Source: Archegozetes longisetosus (lineage: Eukaryota > Arthropoda > Arachnida > Sarcoptiformes > Trhypochthoniidae). From it: a DNA stretch of 64,000 nucleotides. How positions within the stretch are numbered: the stretch's first letter is position 1; every line of letters starts with the position of its first letter. Below, piece after piece: positions 34,493 to 47,400 of this stretch. Below the pieces are notes generated by a model. That model saw only the letters and a list, made by a program, of their open reading frames with translations. It ran no database searches and was not told the origin of the DNA. A program made the translations under genes and the position numbers. The stretch is from assembly GCA_018873245.2 (NCBI GenBank), contig JAEMBT020000009.1:2084001-2148000 (forward strand), in the 5' to 3' direction.

Positions 34493-36781
34493 CTAATCAA
34501 CTCTGTTAACTATCTTTTCATTGATAGAAGAGATTTGTTCACAATTACTATTTGAGACAATACTACGATTAGATTTGATATCTTTATAGTCCATGTTATG
34601 GATATTTAGCATATGTTTCTTAACGACCAATTTCCAATCGGAACCATATTTACAATGAGGCGATTGACACAAATATCTATTGCTATTATTAATAGGATTA
34701 GGAATAGGATTATGATTATGATCATTCACAATATTTACTCTCTCAGAATGACTCACATTATGTATTGTCTTAGTGTGTTTCTTCAGAGTGTATTTTCTAC
34801 TACAAATAAAATTACATCCATTAGATGAACATTGATATTCTTTTTTACTACTTTTTAGCTTTACTTTTGACTCTGATTTCGATTTTAGCTTTAGTTTAAA
34901 TTCACTTTTAGGCTTCATTTTTATATTAGATTTTAGCTCAATTTTTAGTTCAGATTTTGGTTTAAGTTTTAGTTCAGATCTTGGCTTAACTTTTAGTTCA
35001 GATTTTGGCTTAACTTTTAACTCAGTCTTTAGTTTAACTTTTGAGTCGCTTTCTGATTGATTAATTGATATATTTTTAGCACAGCTACTTTTCAATGACT
35101 GTCTCTCTCTAGTTTGGCTATTAGAAGAATTTTGCGATTGATTCACACATTGAATAACTATATTATTCATACCTTCTGAGACCGATTCTCTCTTATGTTT
35201 TATTTTGTGTTGATCTAAACTAAATGGATATGAAGTTGAGAATTGACAACCGATGAAGTTGCACTTGTATGGCTTTGGGATTGAAGTTGAATTAATTGAT
35301 TTTCGAGTTTCTGATCGACCATCTGGTGTCTCTTTGCTTTCATGATTGTCGGTATTGTTTGAGTCGAGGCTTGATGACGAGTTTAACTCCACTTTTATTC
35401 TCTTCACTATTATTGTCGGTTGTGATACTGTTTTGAGCAGTTCTTCAGTACTTAACGAAACTTTTTTACCAGATCCTGAGATTAAATACAATTGAAATTT
35501 ATTATCAAAAGGAATATAGTTTAGTAAGAGATAAACACCTCTTTTGGGAGGTTCTTGATCAAATGTTTCTGCAATTTTACTTATTCTCTTTATTGAATTA
35601 CTGGTAATACCACTAATATTTGTCAGCTCTTCTTCGGTCATAGATCCACCAACAAGTTTCGACTCATTCTTAGCTTTACAAACTTTCAAATGACGCCTTA
35701 AACTAGATTTATTGTACAACAATGAACCGAAACATTGATTACAATAAACGAATTCTGTTTTGAATCCATCGACAACTAGTTTTTTGAAGTGCCAACTCAA
35801 TTCTGGAGTTTCATTCAATTCGAGCAATTGAATACGATTTGATTTTTGCTGTAAAAGTGACTTTATTTTTGCCTTCATTTTCCAGGCATTACCACTTTTG
35901 TTGAGAATATCAGAGTCGCCATTATTTTCATCTTCAAACTCATTAGTGTCTTGCGTGACATCAGTTATGAGTGAAGTGTTATTTAGTTCTATGTAAATAA
36001 AAATTAATTTAATAAATAATAAAACTCTAAAAAGTTATAAAACAAGAAAATATTAAGTTTTAAAGTTAAAAAAGTTGACAATACCATCAGTTGATTGACT
36101 ATTTTTAAGAGGATTAGTATCAATTTGATCAACATCTAAATCAATATCAATAGCAATAGTCCTGTTTGGCTTACTATTCTTCTGAGAAGTAGTTCTGCTA
36201 CATCTCCGCGATGTAAATAAAAACTTCTTACTCTTCCTCTTTCTCTTATCCTTACTATCATTGAAACCATTATTGATTGAATTGTCACTTAGTTCATTAA
36301 AAGGCAAACTATAAGTCGATATATTTGCAACTCTTTTCTCATTATCTTTCAGCTGATTCTCATTATCTTCAAGCCGATCAGCTGCTTTAAGAGGAGTATC
36401 AGAAGGAAAAGTATTATTAAGCGCGGATTCGATCATATTATTAAAGGTATAATTGGTGTCAACAAGACCAGTAGAGATGTTACTATCAATAACTGGTGTG
36501 GAATTAAGTTGCAATTGGTTTTGAGTTGAATTGAAACTGCTTTCATTGTCCAATTGATCGCATTCTTGTCTTAAACGAATCAATGCTTTCCTCAAAAGCG
36601 ATTTTTGACCCATTGATATATTCGGCAATCGATCTAAATCTTGGATAAGATCAAAAGCCAATAATGCTTGTATTGAATCGTAATCATTACTCAATAGTTG
36701 TTCGATTGTTTCTTGCTTAATACCAATGAATTTACTTAAGAATCGACCACAAAATGACTCTTCAATAGTTTTACTATTCAT
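34493..36781 (-). CDS. SAM-like + BED + C2H2 zinc-finger protein, two exons
   Basis: Exon 1 is 36085-36781 and exon 2 is 34493-35988; a 96-nt GT-AG intron joins them in phase (TD|E), giving about 730 aa. Residues about 1-70 look like a SAM domain (FLSKFIGIKQETIEQLL, LIQDLDRLPNISMGQKSLL). A basic, nuclear-localisation-like KDKRKRKSKK follows near residue 180. A BED-type finger lies at about 295-337 (ELSWHFKKL, CNQC, RRHLKVC). Three C2H2 fingers follow: about 473-497 (YKCNFIGC), 616-642 (YQCSSNGC) and 670-696 (YLCQSPHC). Between the first and second is a Lys-rich tandem repeat of KVKPKSEL units (about 548-615). The likely role is DNA-binding transcriptional regulation in the nucleus. The family is not recognised, and SAM and BED are calls by eye. 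Reading the exons separately would give two false genes. Confidence 0.8.
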
Positions 36782-36829
36782 TGTTTTCGTTCAACTATTT
36801 CTCAATCAATAGTTTAGTTTGTGTTTTAG

Positions 36830-37069
36830 ATGAATTTCGATGAAGAAGACGAAGACAAAGATGTTTGTGAAGACAAAGATGTTTTTGAAGACAAAGATGT
36901 TTTTGAAGACAAAGATGTTTGTGAAGACAAAGATGTTTCTGATTTGTTTACCGCCGAAACTATTGTTTTCAACTTTTTGTATGTACTCGTGTATTGGAAA
37001 CGAGTGTATCGCTACCTCTACATTGAAGGCTTTTACGTGCCTTTGCTATTGAACATTACATATAGTTGA
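36830..37069 (+). CDS. candidate small acidic repeat protein, 79 aa
   Basis: The frame starts 48 bp from the start of the divergent SAM/C2H2 gene. Its first half is five copies of an EDKDV(C/F) hexapeptide from an 18-bp minisatellite; the second half is hydrophobic. It may be only a minisatellite in the shared promoter that happens to be open. No family was recognised. Confidence 0.25.
   Translation: MNFDEEDEDKDVCEDKDVFEDKDVFEDKDVCEDKDVSDLFTAETIVFNFLYVLVYWKRVYRYLYIEGFYVPLLLNITYS
36851..36940 (+). repeat. 18-bp minisatellite, five copies
   Basis: Unit GAAGACAAAGATGTTTGT, with G/T/C changes only at the second-last base. It lies just beyond the start of the SAM/C2H2 gene. Confidence 0.95.
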
Positions 37070-37885
37070 AAATTGTGTTTATAACGTGTCTATCAATTTC
37101 GACTACTTACACCTTTCAATACGTATGCTTCGTTTATATGCATCAAATTGTACTTTGTAAAAAGTAACAAATATTCGTATCTGTTTCAGAAGGACTTTCA
37201 TTAAATACAATTGAGTCTAATGTAAAAAACTTTAATTAATAATAAATATTGTGATAATAAATACTACAATTAATGACTTAATAATTGAAAACAAAAGCAA
37301 TTAAGTTATTTAAATTGATAGCTGAATCTACTTTGAAAAAGTAAAAACATTAGAATGATCTTTATACTAATTAGCGTGTAATGTAGTACTAGCTGAGTAA
37401 CAGTTTAAAAGTTGAGGTTGAAAACGAAAATAAAATAGCGCTCAATAGCATTTAGAGGTCATCAGAAATAAGTAGTTTATATAGAGAGAGAAAATATGTG
37501 AACAAACAATCCTAAACAGAATCTATTGAACGATTGATTAATTGAAATAAAAGTTAGTTTCAGATGACTATATTCCTAAAAGACCTCCAAATGTATGACC
37601 TTGTGCATTAGTCTCAAATCTGTTTAAAGTATGTTTTATCGTTAGTTCAAATCTAGTTTCACCTAAGCTTTCAATTGAATAACTTATTAATCACGTGATC
37701 CCCACATGTCATCAAATGAAATGATCGTTCTTGTGAAAGCCATTCATTGATAGTAAGTCTAAGTTAAGTCTAAGTTAGTTCTCTCTAAGTTAGCTCTCAG
37801 TTAGCTCTCAGTTATATCTCAGACTATTATTAAAGTAACTAAACTCAAGAATAAGTTTCAAATTTAGCTCTACTGAATTGCAACC
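37070..37885. other. intergenic / promoter region of the branching enzyme
   Basis: AT-rich, with short imperfect repeats of CTAAGTTAG and CTCAGTTAG type at 37760-37820 just before the gene. Nothing else recognised. Confidence 0.5.
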
Positions 37886-40800
37886 ATGTCTAACGATGTT
37901 ATGTCAACTGTTGTGCCAAAAATTGAAAATTTGCTTCAATCTGATGGTTATTTAAGACTACATGAGCACGAAATTAGACGCAGATATCGTGAATTTAGTA
38001 ATATTTTGGATGCAATTAATAAGTCTGAAGGTTAGCATTTATTACATAACGTATTCCTATCTGTAAATCACTCAGTACTTCATCTCTTATTTATGTTATA
38101 CTAAATTCTTATTAATTAAACTATTATTTGATTTTTAGATTAATATTAATTTGGTTTTCACTTTTAATAAACTATTTTCATATCTAATAATAGTTATTCA
38201 TAAGTAAACTATTACTTAATTTATATAAAACTTGATTTCCAATAAATTTAATGATTATTAGATAGTTTCTTAAATCTAAGCCAAACTTTCATACGATATC
38301 TCAAACACTTATCTTATTAATATATGTTTCTCTTCATTTTCTCTGTGTCTATAGATTGCAACGGTTTGTGTCTTCTCTAAACTTGTTCTTAACCTTAAAC
38401 TTAAATCTATATAAAAACAATCCAAAAACATAACCTAAAAAGTCCATAAAATGATTTTTAACCAAAAAATATTCTCTAAATAAAAACTACTAAAACATAG
38501 GTATCGATGAGTTTGTTCGATCATATAAGAAGCACGGCATTCATGTCAATGAAGACAACAGTATAACATGCTTAGAGTGGGCTCCAGGGGCTGAGGCAGT
38601 CTTTCTTCGGGGGGAGTTCAACAATTGGGATCGACTTTCGCATCCTTTCAAAAAGCTTCCATTCGGCAAATGGGAGCTAACGATTCCGCCTGCAAGTGAT
38701 GGACAGCCGGCCATTAAACACTTGTCGAAACTTAAATTAGTTATATTGACGAATAGTGGAGAGATGGCTGATCGGATCAGTCCCTGGGCCACATATGTCG
38801 TACAGCCGCCCAAATCCACCGGTAATACCACATATGATCATGTCTTCTGGAATCCGCCTCAAGACCAGAGACATGTCTTCAAGAATAAGAAGCCGGTGGC
38901 GCCTAAAAACTTGAAGATTTATGAATCGCATGTTGGTATGAATGATTTTGAGAAATTACTGAACTTTTCAAGTTTGAACTAATTTTTGACTTTATCAGGT
39001 ATCGCATCTAATGAATATAAAGTGGCGTCTTATAGAGAATATGCAGATAATGTGATCCCAAGAATCAAAAAACAAGGTATCAAAGAATTATTGAAGTTAT
39101 TGAATGACAGTAACTTGAGTAACAATCCAATGATAAATATCTAAGGGTATAACGCGATCCAATTGATGGCAGTTATGGAACATGCATACTATGCATCATT
39201 CGGCTATCAAGTGACTTCTTTCTATGCTGCCTCTTCTAGATATGGCACTCCTGAAGAGCTTAAGTATCTGATAGATGTAGCTCATGAAAATGGCATTTAT
39301 ATGTTGTTAGATATCGTTCATTCACATGCCTCTAAAAATGTTTTGGATGGTCTCAATAATTTTGATGGGACTGATAGCTGCTATTTTCATTCTGGAGGAA
39401 GAGGTTTGTAATTCAATAGTTGATGGAAAGATGGCTTTTTTCGATTTAATAAATCTACTTTAGATTAACTTTATTATAGTTTACTTTCAGTTAATACTTG
39501 CTTTAATTAATGCCATTTAATATTGAGTTTGAGTTTAAAACTTTTTATAAGTTTTACTTCATTTGAATGTTTGGCTTATTTGAAGTTATTTCTCAATGAT
39601 TTGAGAATTTTGTGCTAATAACAGGATTTCACGATTTATGGGACTCACGTCTATTTGATTACACTCAATGGGAAGTCTTACGATTCTTGCTATCAAACTT
39701 GTGCTGGTATTTGGATGAATACCAATTCGATGGCTTCCGATTTGATGGGGTCACATCAATGCTATACCACACACATGGAATGGGGCACGGATTTAGTGGC
39801 GATTACAACGAATACTTCGGGCTCAATACAGACACGCAATCATTCAATTATTTGCAATTAGCCAACTATATTATTCATAAACTCTATGACAACGCCATCA
39901 CAATAGCTGAAGATGTCAGTGGAATGCCTGCTCTTTGCAGACCTGTCGAGGAAGGCGGTGGAGGCTTCGATTACAGATTAGGTATGGCTATACCTGACAT
40001 GTGGATCAAATTGCTTAAAGAACAATCTGATGATGACTGGAATATGGGCAATATTATTCATACGTTGACTAATAGGCGATGGCAGGAGAAGACAGTGGCT
40101 TATGTTGAGTCTCACGATCAGGCATTGGTCGGCGATAAGACTTTGGCCTTTTGGCTCATGGACAAAGAAATGTATGACTTTATGTCGAAGCTCACACCTC
40201 TCACTGGGATTATCGATCGTGGGTTAGCTTTGCACAAGCTGATCCGTCTGATCACTCATTCGTTAGGTTGGTTTGATTCGGTCTGATTCGATCTAATTTT
40301 CTGTATTTAATTACTTTATGAAACAAACTTTCTAATAGATATTGTAATTGAAATAATGAGAAATGGGTTTGATTTCACGCTTGTATTGTTATAGATTGCG
40401 CTCATATTTGAATTTAGTTAAGCGCAGATAATGCTGATAAATACTTATCTAATCCGAATTGATTGCTGGTGAGAGCAATCTATAACAAAACTTGAAATAC
40501 CCATGATTACCTATTAGCTTGCTTGAATAAAGTTGAATAACTGAAAACCTGTATGTCAGTTAATTTTAACGTATATTTTGCTGATTAGGAGGTGAAGCTT
40601 GGCTCAACTTTATGGGCAATGAATTTGGTCATCCGGAATGGTTAGACTTTCCCCGAATCGGTAATAACGAGAGCTATCATCACGCTAGACGTCAATGGAA
40701 CTTAGTCGATGACGATTTACTCAGATACCAATTTCTAAACAATTTCGATAGAGCTATGAATCTATTAGAAGACAAGTACCAATGGCTCACAAAAGACAGT

Positions 40801-41150
40801 AAGAATTGCTCAAAATATTAACACAAGTCTTAATGAATTATCTCTCAAAAGGTGGTTACGTCTCGTGGAAGCACGAAGACGACAAAGTAATAATCTTCGA
40901 AAGAGCTGGTCTTTTATTTGCATTTAATTTTCATCCGACCAAAAGTTTTGCCGACTATCGAGTCGGAATTGAAGTGCCTGGCAAATATAAGATTGTTCTT
41001 GATTCAGATGAAGAACAGTTTGGCGGACATTCTCGATTAGATCATTCGACAGAGTTTTTTACGTTCAATGAAGGCTTCGCTGGGAGAAGAAATTCGACAA
41101 TGATTTACATTCCGAGTCGAGTTGCTATTGTTCTTGCCAAATTTGATTAG
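37886..41150 (+). CDS. GBE1: 1,4-alpha-glucan (glycogen) branching enzyme
   Basis: Makes alpha-1,6 branches in glycogen in the cytosol. Seven exons: 37886-38030, 38501-38935, 38999-39076, 39146-39403, 39625-40266, about 40589-40798 and 40852-41150. All introns are GT-AG and all are phase 1; the last is only 53 nt. The product is about 688 aa, close to the 700 of animal GBE. Seen in order: an N-terminal helical region, the carbohydrate-binding module 48 region ([19 protein letters not shown]), the amylase (GH13) barrel with [32 protein letters not shown] (catalytic Asp), AEDVSGMP (catalytic Glu) and VESHDQ, then [11 protein letters not shown] and the C-terminal beta domain ([19 protein letters not shown]). 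The frame is intact throughout, so the gene is probably functional. The third to last intron holds an inverted-repeat element. Confidence 0.96.
40386..40488 (+). mobile_element. 103-bp inverted-repeat element in a branching-enzyme intron
   Basis: Inverted ends TTGTTATAGATTGC and its exact complement, extended with mismatches to about 18 bp. No ORF. It lies inside intron 5 of the branching enzyme, like a tiny MITE or hairpin. No clear target duplication is seen. Confidence 0.7.
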
Positions 41151-42127
41151 ACATCTATGAAATCGATTAGCAGTTAGAAGAACTGATCCATTTCTATAGC
41201 TTTTATTTTACTTAATAGTCGACTATATCATTGTTATCACTCTTCAGAATAATTTACTGTTGAATTGTTTCGGTTTTATGGATTTGAGGTTAAAATATCT
41301 AAATTAGATTGGTTACAATCTGTAATATCGATTATCGAATCTACTATTGTTGAAATATAACCCGGTCTTCATTTAAGGTGATAGCTAATTCTTTAGTACT
41401 AATCACTGTAAAAGTGTTAGATTCTGGCAGTATTGCCAGTGATTTATAGCTAGCTATCAATGAATGGCATGAGATAAAGATAGTGTTTATTTTTGATTGT
41501 GTTATAAGCTATTTTAAATTAGTTGTTTAAATTGGATAATGGATCAAATTACTTTATATAACTAAGTGCCATATCATTAGATGTTATTGATGAAACTGAA
41601 TGTCATTTTTATTTACACTAATATTTTTAGATATGTTATAATTTTGATTATTTTAAAAATAAATGAATTAATAGTTTTAGAATGAATCATAATTAAATTA
41701 TAATGAACTTATAATACTTTTAATATGCTTACGATGTAAACGATCTTAAGATAGTAGTAATGATTTAGTTATAAAAACGCAAATCATAGATAAACATAGA
41801 AGTTGTGAACATTAAGTCCTAAGTACTCAGGGATGAGCTAAAGTTGCAAAAAAGTAGTATGCTACAATAAAGTATTATCAATTGAGCATGATTTGTGATA
41901 TACGTGAATGATTCCATTGTTCTGAAAGTGTTTGTCTTGCATATTATGTAAACTACGTGCTGTCAATAGTGTAAAACACATTTGCACGTCAACCCTCGAC
42001 ATATACGTCAATACAATCCAATAGAAGTGATTTAAATATTTAAAAAGTTAAGTAAAGAACGGCTGGTGAAGGAATCATCTGACGAATGATGTGTTCAGAA
42101 TAATACTATCCAATTTGAGTGTTGAAG

Positions 42128-42186
42128 AGCTGCCAAGAATATAAAGTCTTCAAGAATATAAAGTCTTCAAGAATATTAAGTCTTCC
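42128..42186 (+). repeat. 17-bp tandem repeat, three copies
   Basis: Unit AAGAATATAAAGTCTTC, with an internal palindromic feel. Confidence 0.85.
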
Positions 42187-43039
42187 AATAAATTAAGGAT
42201 GGTATGAATGATGTGTTTTTTCTTTATACAGTAACTATTTATTCATTAGAAATGGTTTGGTCACAAAACTACTAAATTCAAAGATCAATCCTAATGATTG
42301 AAGAGAAATTACATGAATATTCTGTTTAAATATTTTATCTCTTTATACAAACGTTGACTTAATTCCTGTACAATGCAAATATTTGAGTGATCATTGTAAA
42401 CCAATTGAATGCATTTCTACAATTTAAAGCTAAAAGATTGGTAAAAAATTAGTTCCGTATTGGCAATAGAACAAAGCATTTTGATAATAGTTGTTTCAGA
42501 CAAAACAGTACTGAGAGAAGCAGCTTATTCTTTTCGATATAAGACTTGAAAACATGCTAGAATTGGTCACTGAGAGTATTTGCGGCTGCAATCATATTCG
42601 GTAAGTAGCAGTGCGAGCAACATATCAATTAATTAGTTTTGCTCATCAATCGGAATGCAGGTATCTGAGGAAAGAATAGTGAGATTTGAGAAGACAGATT
42701 CAAACGATTCCTTTATATATCTCCAAAAGTACATTTCCATTGATTTATATCAGGTATAATCTGTTTCTTATTAGCGTTAACTTATTTGTAATCGGATATA
42801 CAGAAAGTCATATTGTATGCAAATGAATTTTTCTTATCTCATACGGATATAATACCTGATTGCGGTCGAGTCAGCTCTTATAAAAACATTATGCCAAATA
42901 TTAGCAATATAAGACATGGCTTTGAAGATGAAACGAGAATAGGGAATAGAATCAATCTATGATCCATGCGATCCTGAGAGCATTTCAAATTCTATGCATT
43001 TTAAATGCTATTCATTGTATTTGAGGCCAATTTCGCAAT

Positions 43040-43312
43040 CGAGTACCAGACTTCATCATTAAATCTGTATTGAAAGCTTGCAAATCACATAATAAATTGT
43101 TGGAATCAATTTTGATTCAATCTAATTACATTCATATTAAATGTATTGGAAAGTCAAGTCATGTGTTCAGAGTCAGAAAACTACATTTGAATTTTCGTTT
43201 TGCATCAAAAAACCTCTTGCGATCCGTTAGATTTTTCAGGAATATGGAGACTTTCAGTATATTTGACTTGACATTTAAATGTAGATGTGCGTTGAAAGAA
43301 TTGGTTCGATGA
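43040..43312 (+). pseudogene. possible leucine-rich-repeat fragment
   Basis: An open frame ending at TGA, with leucine/isoleucine spacing that resembles LRR strands (VRKLHLNFRF, LLRSVRFFRNMETF). It lacks an F-box and neighbours. It may be a remnant of an F-box/LRR gene like the one at 7-11 kb, or chance. Confidence 0.25.
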
Positions 43313-44443
43313 TTGCTTGCCGTAATATTTTCAACAAATATCAGACTCAGAAATGCAGTTTAAAGTATATTAGAGATATTTTTCGGTAGAGACCTCAACT
43401 TAAATTTGTAGAAATATCTAGAGGCTACACAGCTATTAGTTACGGTCGATAGTTACGGCTGTAGCAAAGAGATTCAAGAAGACTATTTGTTTCAGAAACA
43501 ATAGACCAGTTTGAATGATTGCCAAAAATATGAAACTTACTAATGACTAGAAGAATTTAATAAAACTTTCAGTAGATAGTTTAGCTCTCAATAGGTAAGT
43601 CAATAAAAACTATTTTGAGATATATTAAAATAAGTTAACTTTGATTTGAAAATGTTCTTCTTTCAAATAAACTTTCAATTTATCAATGTTATATATATTT
43701 TCGTAAAATAATCTTGATCTTTTAAATCATCTTAACTTAACCATTTAATAATTTCCGTTTCTTTTCCGATAGTAAATATCGGAATATTTTAGAAATTAAG
43801 GATATGTATATAAAAATGCATATATAGCTTGAGTCCAATGTAAGAAAGTGTCTTTAGCAGGGGTCAAATGCTATCAGCTTCTAAATGCACACCACATTAC
43901 TAGTAAGCTTTATAGAAAATGACTCAATTTTGCTCACAGTCATGCAACATATTTTGCATAAACCTCTTAAGCGGGGATGAACATAAGCTCAAATGTGAAG
44001 CCCTATTGCATTAATGAGCTATGCGCTAATTTAGAGTCCAAATAATGCGAGGTCTTTTGCAACAGTGTAACCACTCATTTGACAATAAAGCCAAAAGTTG
44101 TCATTTGAGGTCTCCACAACTAACCATATAACATTTAATTAGCACAAAAAATCAAGTCTTATTTACATTAAACTTATTGATCGAAACTCTATACAACCGA
44201 CAAAAATGAAAGAAACATATACATGATATTTGTTATGATAATAACGTAAAACTTTAGTTGCGATGGAGACCTAATGACTTATATTTCTAGTACTAAAACT
44301 ATAGTTGATTACAAGCATTTGCCATTTAATGTTTATATAAATCATTATTAGTTATTTATGTTATTAATTTTTCACTAATACTCTAATATATATAAGTTAT
44401 CCTACATATTACTTAATAATTAATTGTCATCTTGCTCAATCAA

Positions 44444-47400
44444 ATGGACAGCAGTAACAGTCTATTTGTTGTCAGAGCTAACCAGGACTTGAAGTCTAAC
44501 GGGATAGAGAGAAAAGTTAGCGATAAAATCGATTTAATAAAAGTAAGTCTTGAAATAAGTATTGTTTATATAAACTTATTTTTGAAGAAATAAAGACTTT
44601 ATATCGAAATAAAGATATAAGCTTTAGAAGTTTAAATAGAATAATGTTGTAAAGTATTTTTAGAAATAAATCATATAATCAATTCTTGTTGAATTGTAGT
44701 TCTGCAACAAATCAAAGTGATATATAAAGAAGTTTAGTAATCTCTAAAAGCTTAGAAAAGTTTCAGATTTCATAGTAATACTAAATATAATATAAGTTTG
44801 TATTAGTATTTAGACATTATTCTAATTAAGAAATATGGTTATAAAATAATTTAAGAACAGAATAATTTGATAACAGAATCGATGAATAACAGAATCAATA
44901 AATAACAAAATCATTTACTATTACAGATGAATAAAGCTTCAATCCCTAAAACAAAAGACCTTGAATTACTTCACTTAAGTGATATTGAGGAAGATGAAGT
45001 TGAGAAAAAGTTCGATTCCTACAACTGTTACAATAAGACCAATGCGAATAGTCGTATTTTATTGTCATCGATCGCATCAAATAGTGATGCCATCACTACA
45101 TCACAGGCTATTGTAAGTCATATTGACTTTATATACATTTCAAGCTTCACTCAATTTATTCACTCATAAATCTTAGCCTATATTCTATGGTTTTGTTGGA
45201 TTTAAGACTTAATAACTTGGATCTGCTCGTAATAGTGATTCAATTTATAGAAATGACAGTTTGAACTATTGGTTACCCACAATTGGCTATAAAGATAGTC
45301 ACTGATTTACTTGTTTCCACTTATTATCATAGAAATTATAGCCGTGAAAATAAGCCGATGATCGATAAATCTGTATTTGTAGCTAATAAATAGTTGAAAT
45401 TGTCATTTATATAACACTGAGTAGCTTTTGGGAGTGGATTCAAGTTATCATAGGTAAGCTTTGTCTTACATTATGAAAAAAGTGGAGAAGAGATTGAAAT
45501 ATCGAAAGTAGGATATTTAACTTGCTTAGCTTGCTTGCTTAACTTGCTTAACTTGCTTAACTTGCCATGATATAATTTATAATTTAAAACCACTATTCGT
45601 AATTAGACTTTTATATTTATAGCTTTCTAGAACATATTTATTTTTTACTTTTTTTTCTCATTTTTAAATATTAAGCAACTCAAAATGTTAGTTCTTGGCT
45701 CACCTCTCACTCTATATTGCGATGAGTGGCGTAACCAGTATTTCGAGTTTAACTCTAATAAATCTCTTTATTTTGGATTAGTTCAGCGAAAAGTTAGTCA
45801 AACGTTTTTTCTGATACCAAAACATCCAGTATTTTAGTGTTTGGATCGATTAGTAGTTGAAAAATAACATCATTTCATACTCAATGCCAACATGACTTTT
45901 ATAAAAATCTATCTTTTATTCGATTATTTTCTCTTTAAGTTTAACTTAACTTAACTAAAAGTATTGTTGGCACATGTTTTCAATCGATTAGCTAAAACAC
46001 TTAAATACTAAAGACTAAAAAAATAGATTTGACCAAAAAGTGATCTAAGAGAATAATTAATTTTGAATGGCAATTGAAGGGGGGTCCATGTGGTGTTCTC
46101 GCATCGCTTCAAGCCTACATATTAATCGAGCTATTTTTCAATACAAAACAAAACAATCTCGATCAGAATCATACTGATTTACTGTTACTGAGCTGTTTGG
46201 CAAAAGCTATATGTAATATATTGTGGAAGATTGGGGGAAAATCTCGAGCTGTAGTAGCCAGGTATATATACTTTTATTTAAACTGTGATCGATTTCTTTT
46301 TATGCAGTGTCTCAGTCAGTACAGTTAGAAATGCTCTATAAAACAGGATAATTATACAATAACAATGATTTTCTAAATCTATTATTAAATTTTTGAATAT
46401 TTAAATGGAGTTTTTACGACAATCCTAAGAATTTTAAAGATCTCTATCTGGAAAATAGATAGTTTTTTTCGAGATATCGAGAGAGGCTCTCAAAAAAATT
46501 AAAATCAAATTATTAAATTGAAACGCTGTATACATGAAGAGGCAAGAGATTTTCGAAACATTTGCGAATAAACACAGTTCTAATAAATGATTTAGAAAAC
46601 TATTATTATTATGGAGTTAACTTGTTTTATAGTGCACTTCTAACTGCATTCATTCTTAAGCTTGACAAAAGAAATCGTATCTGTATTAATCAAGCTCTAA
46701 ATTGTTTGGCATTAGATTAATTAAGCATTGGATCGAAAAATCTGGATGAAACGTTTTATCAAAATTTTATTGTTTAAGTTAAACATATTTTTTAAAACTT
46801 TCAGTAGATTATACGCTATTAATTAGGTTTAAAAAAATATCAATTTAATACTGATAGCAGAACCCCCTCCGCCGCTCTACGGACTTTTGTTTTTAGACCT
46901 CTCATTAAGTTTTGGCACAAATTTACACTGAATTCAATTATTTTGTCTTTATTTTTTGATTAATTGCTCTGTGTTGACCACTTCCAGGTTTTCGGTCAAC
47001 ATTTTCACCACTTTTCAAACGATTAATCCATGTATAAGCGGTGCTCCGCTTAATGACGGACAACCCGAGAACCCGAACCATTTCACTCAATTTTATGTCT
47101 GGGTTTTTTTCAACAAAAATGCCAATTTGTTTTCTGACATCAATCTCTTTAGATGCCGACATCTTTTTAATTATCACTAATTTTATTACTTTTATTGCAC
47201 TGATTTACTGATTAAGGAATACACTTTTCAATTAAATTTTAAAAACAAAATAAAAGCTTTTAAATACATTCAATAAATTACATTTAACTTTTGTCCAGAT
47301 TTTTCGATCCAATGCTTACTATGTAATGTGAAAAAACATATTTTTCCTATATAATTAATGTAAATATTCTGTTAATTTTTTCTTATTACACAAGCGAAAC

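Larger units (their letters stand above)
41151..44443. other. intergenic; no gene supported
   Basis: Holds the branching-enzyme 3' end, a tandem repeat at 42128-42186 and one LRR-like open frame at 43040-43312 listed separately. The rest is AT-rich and non-coding. Confidence 0.5.
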
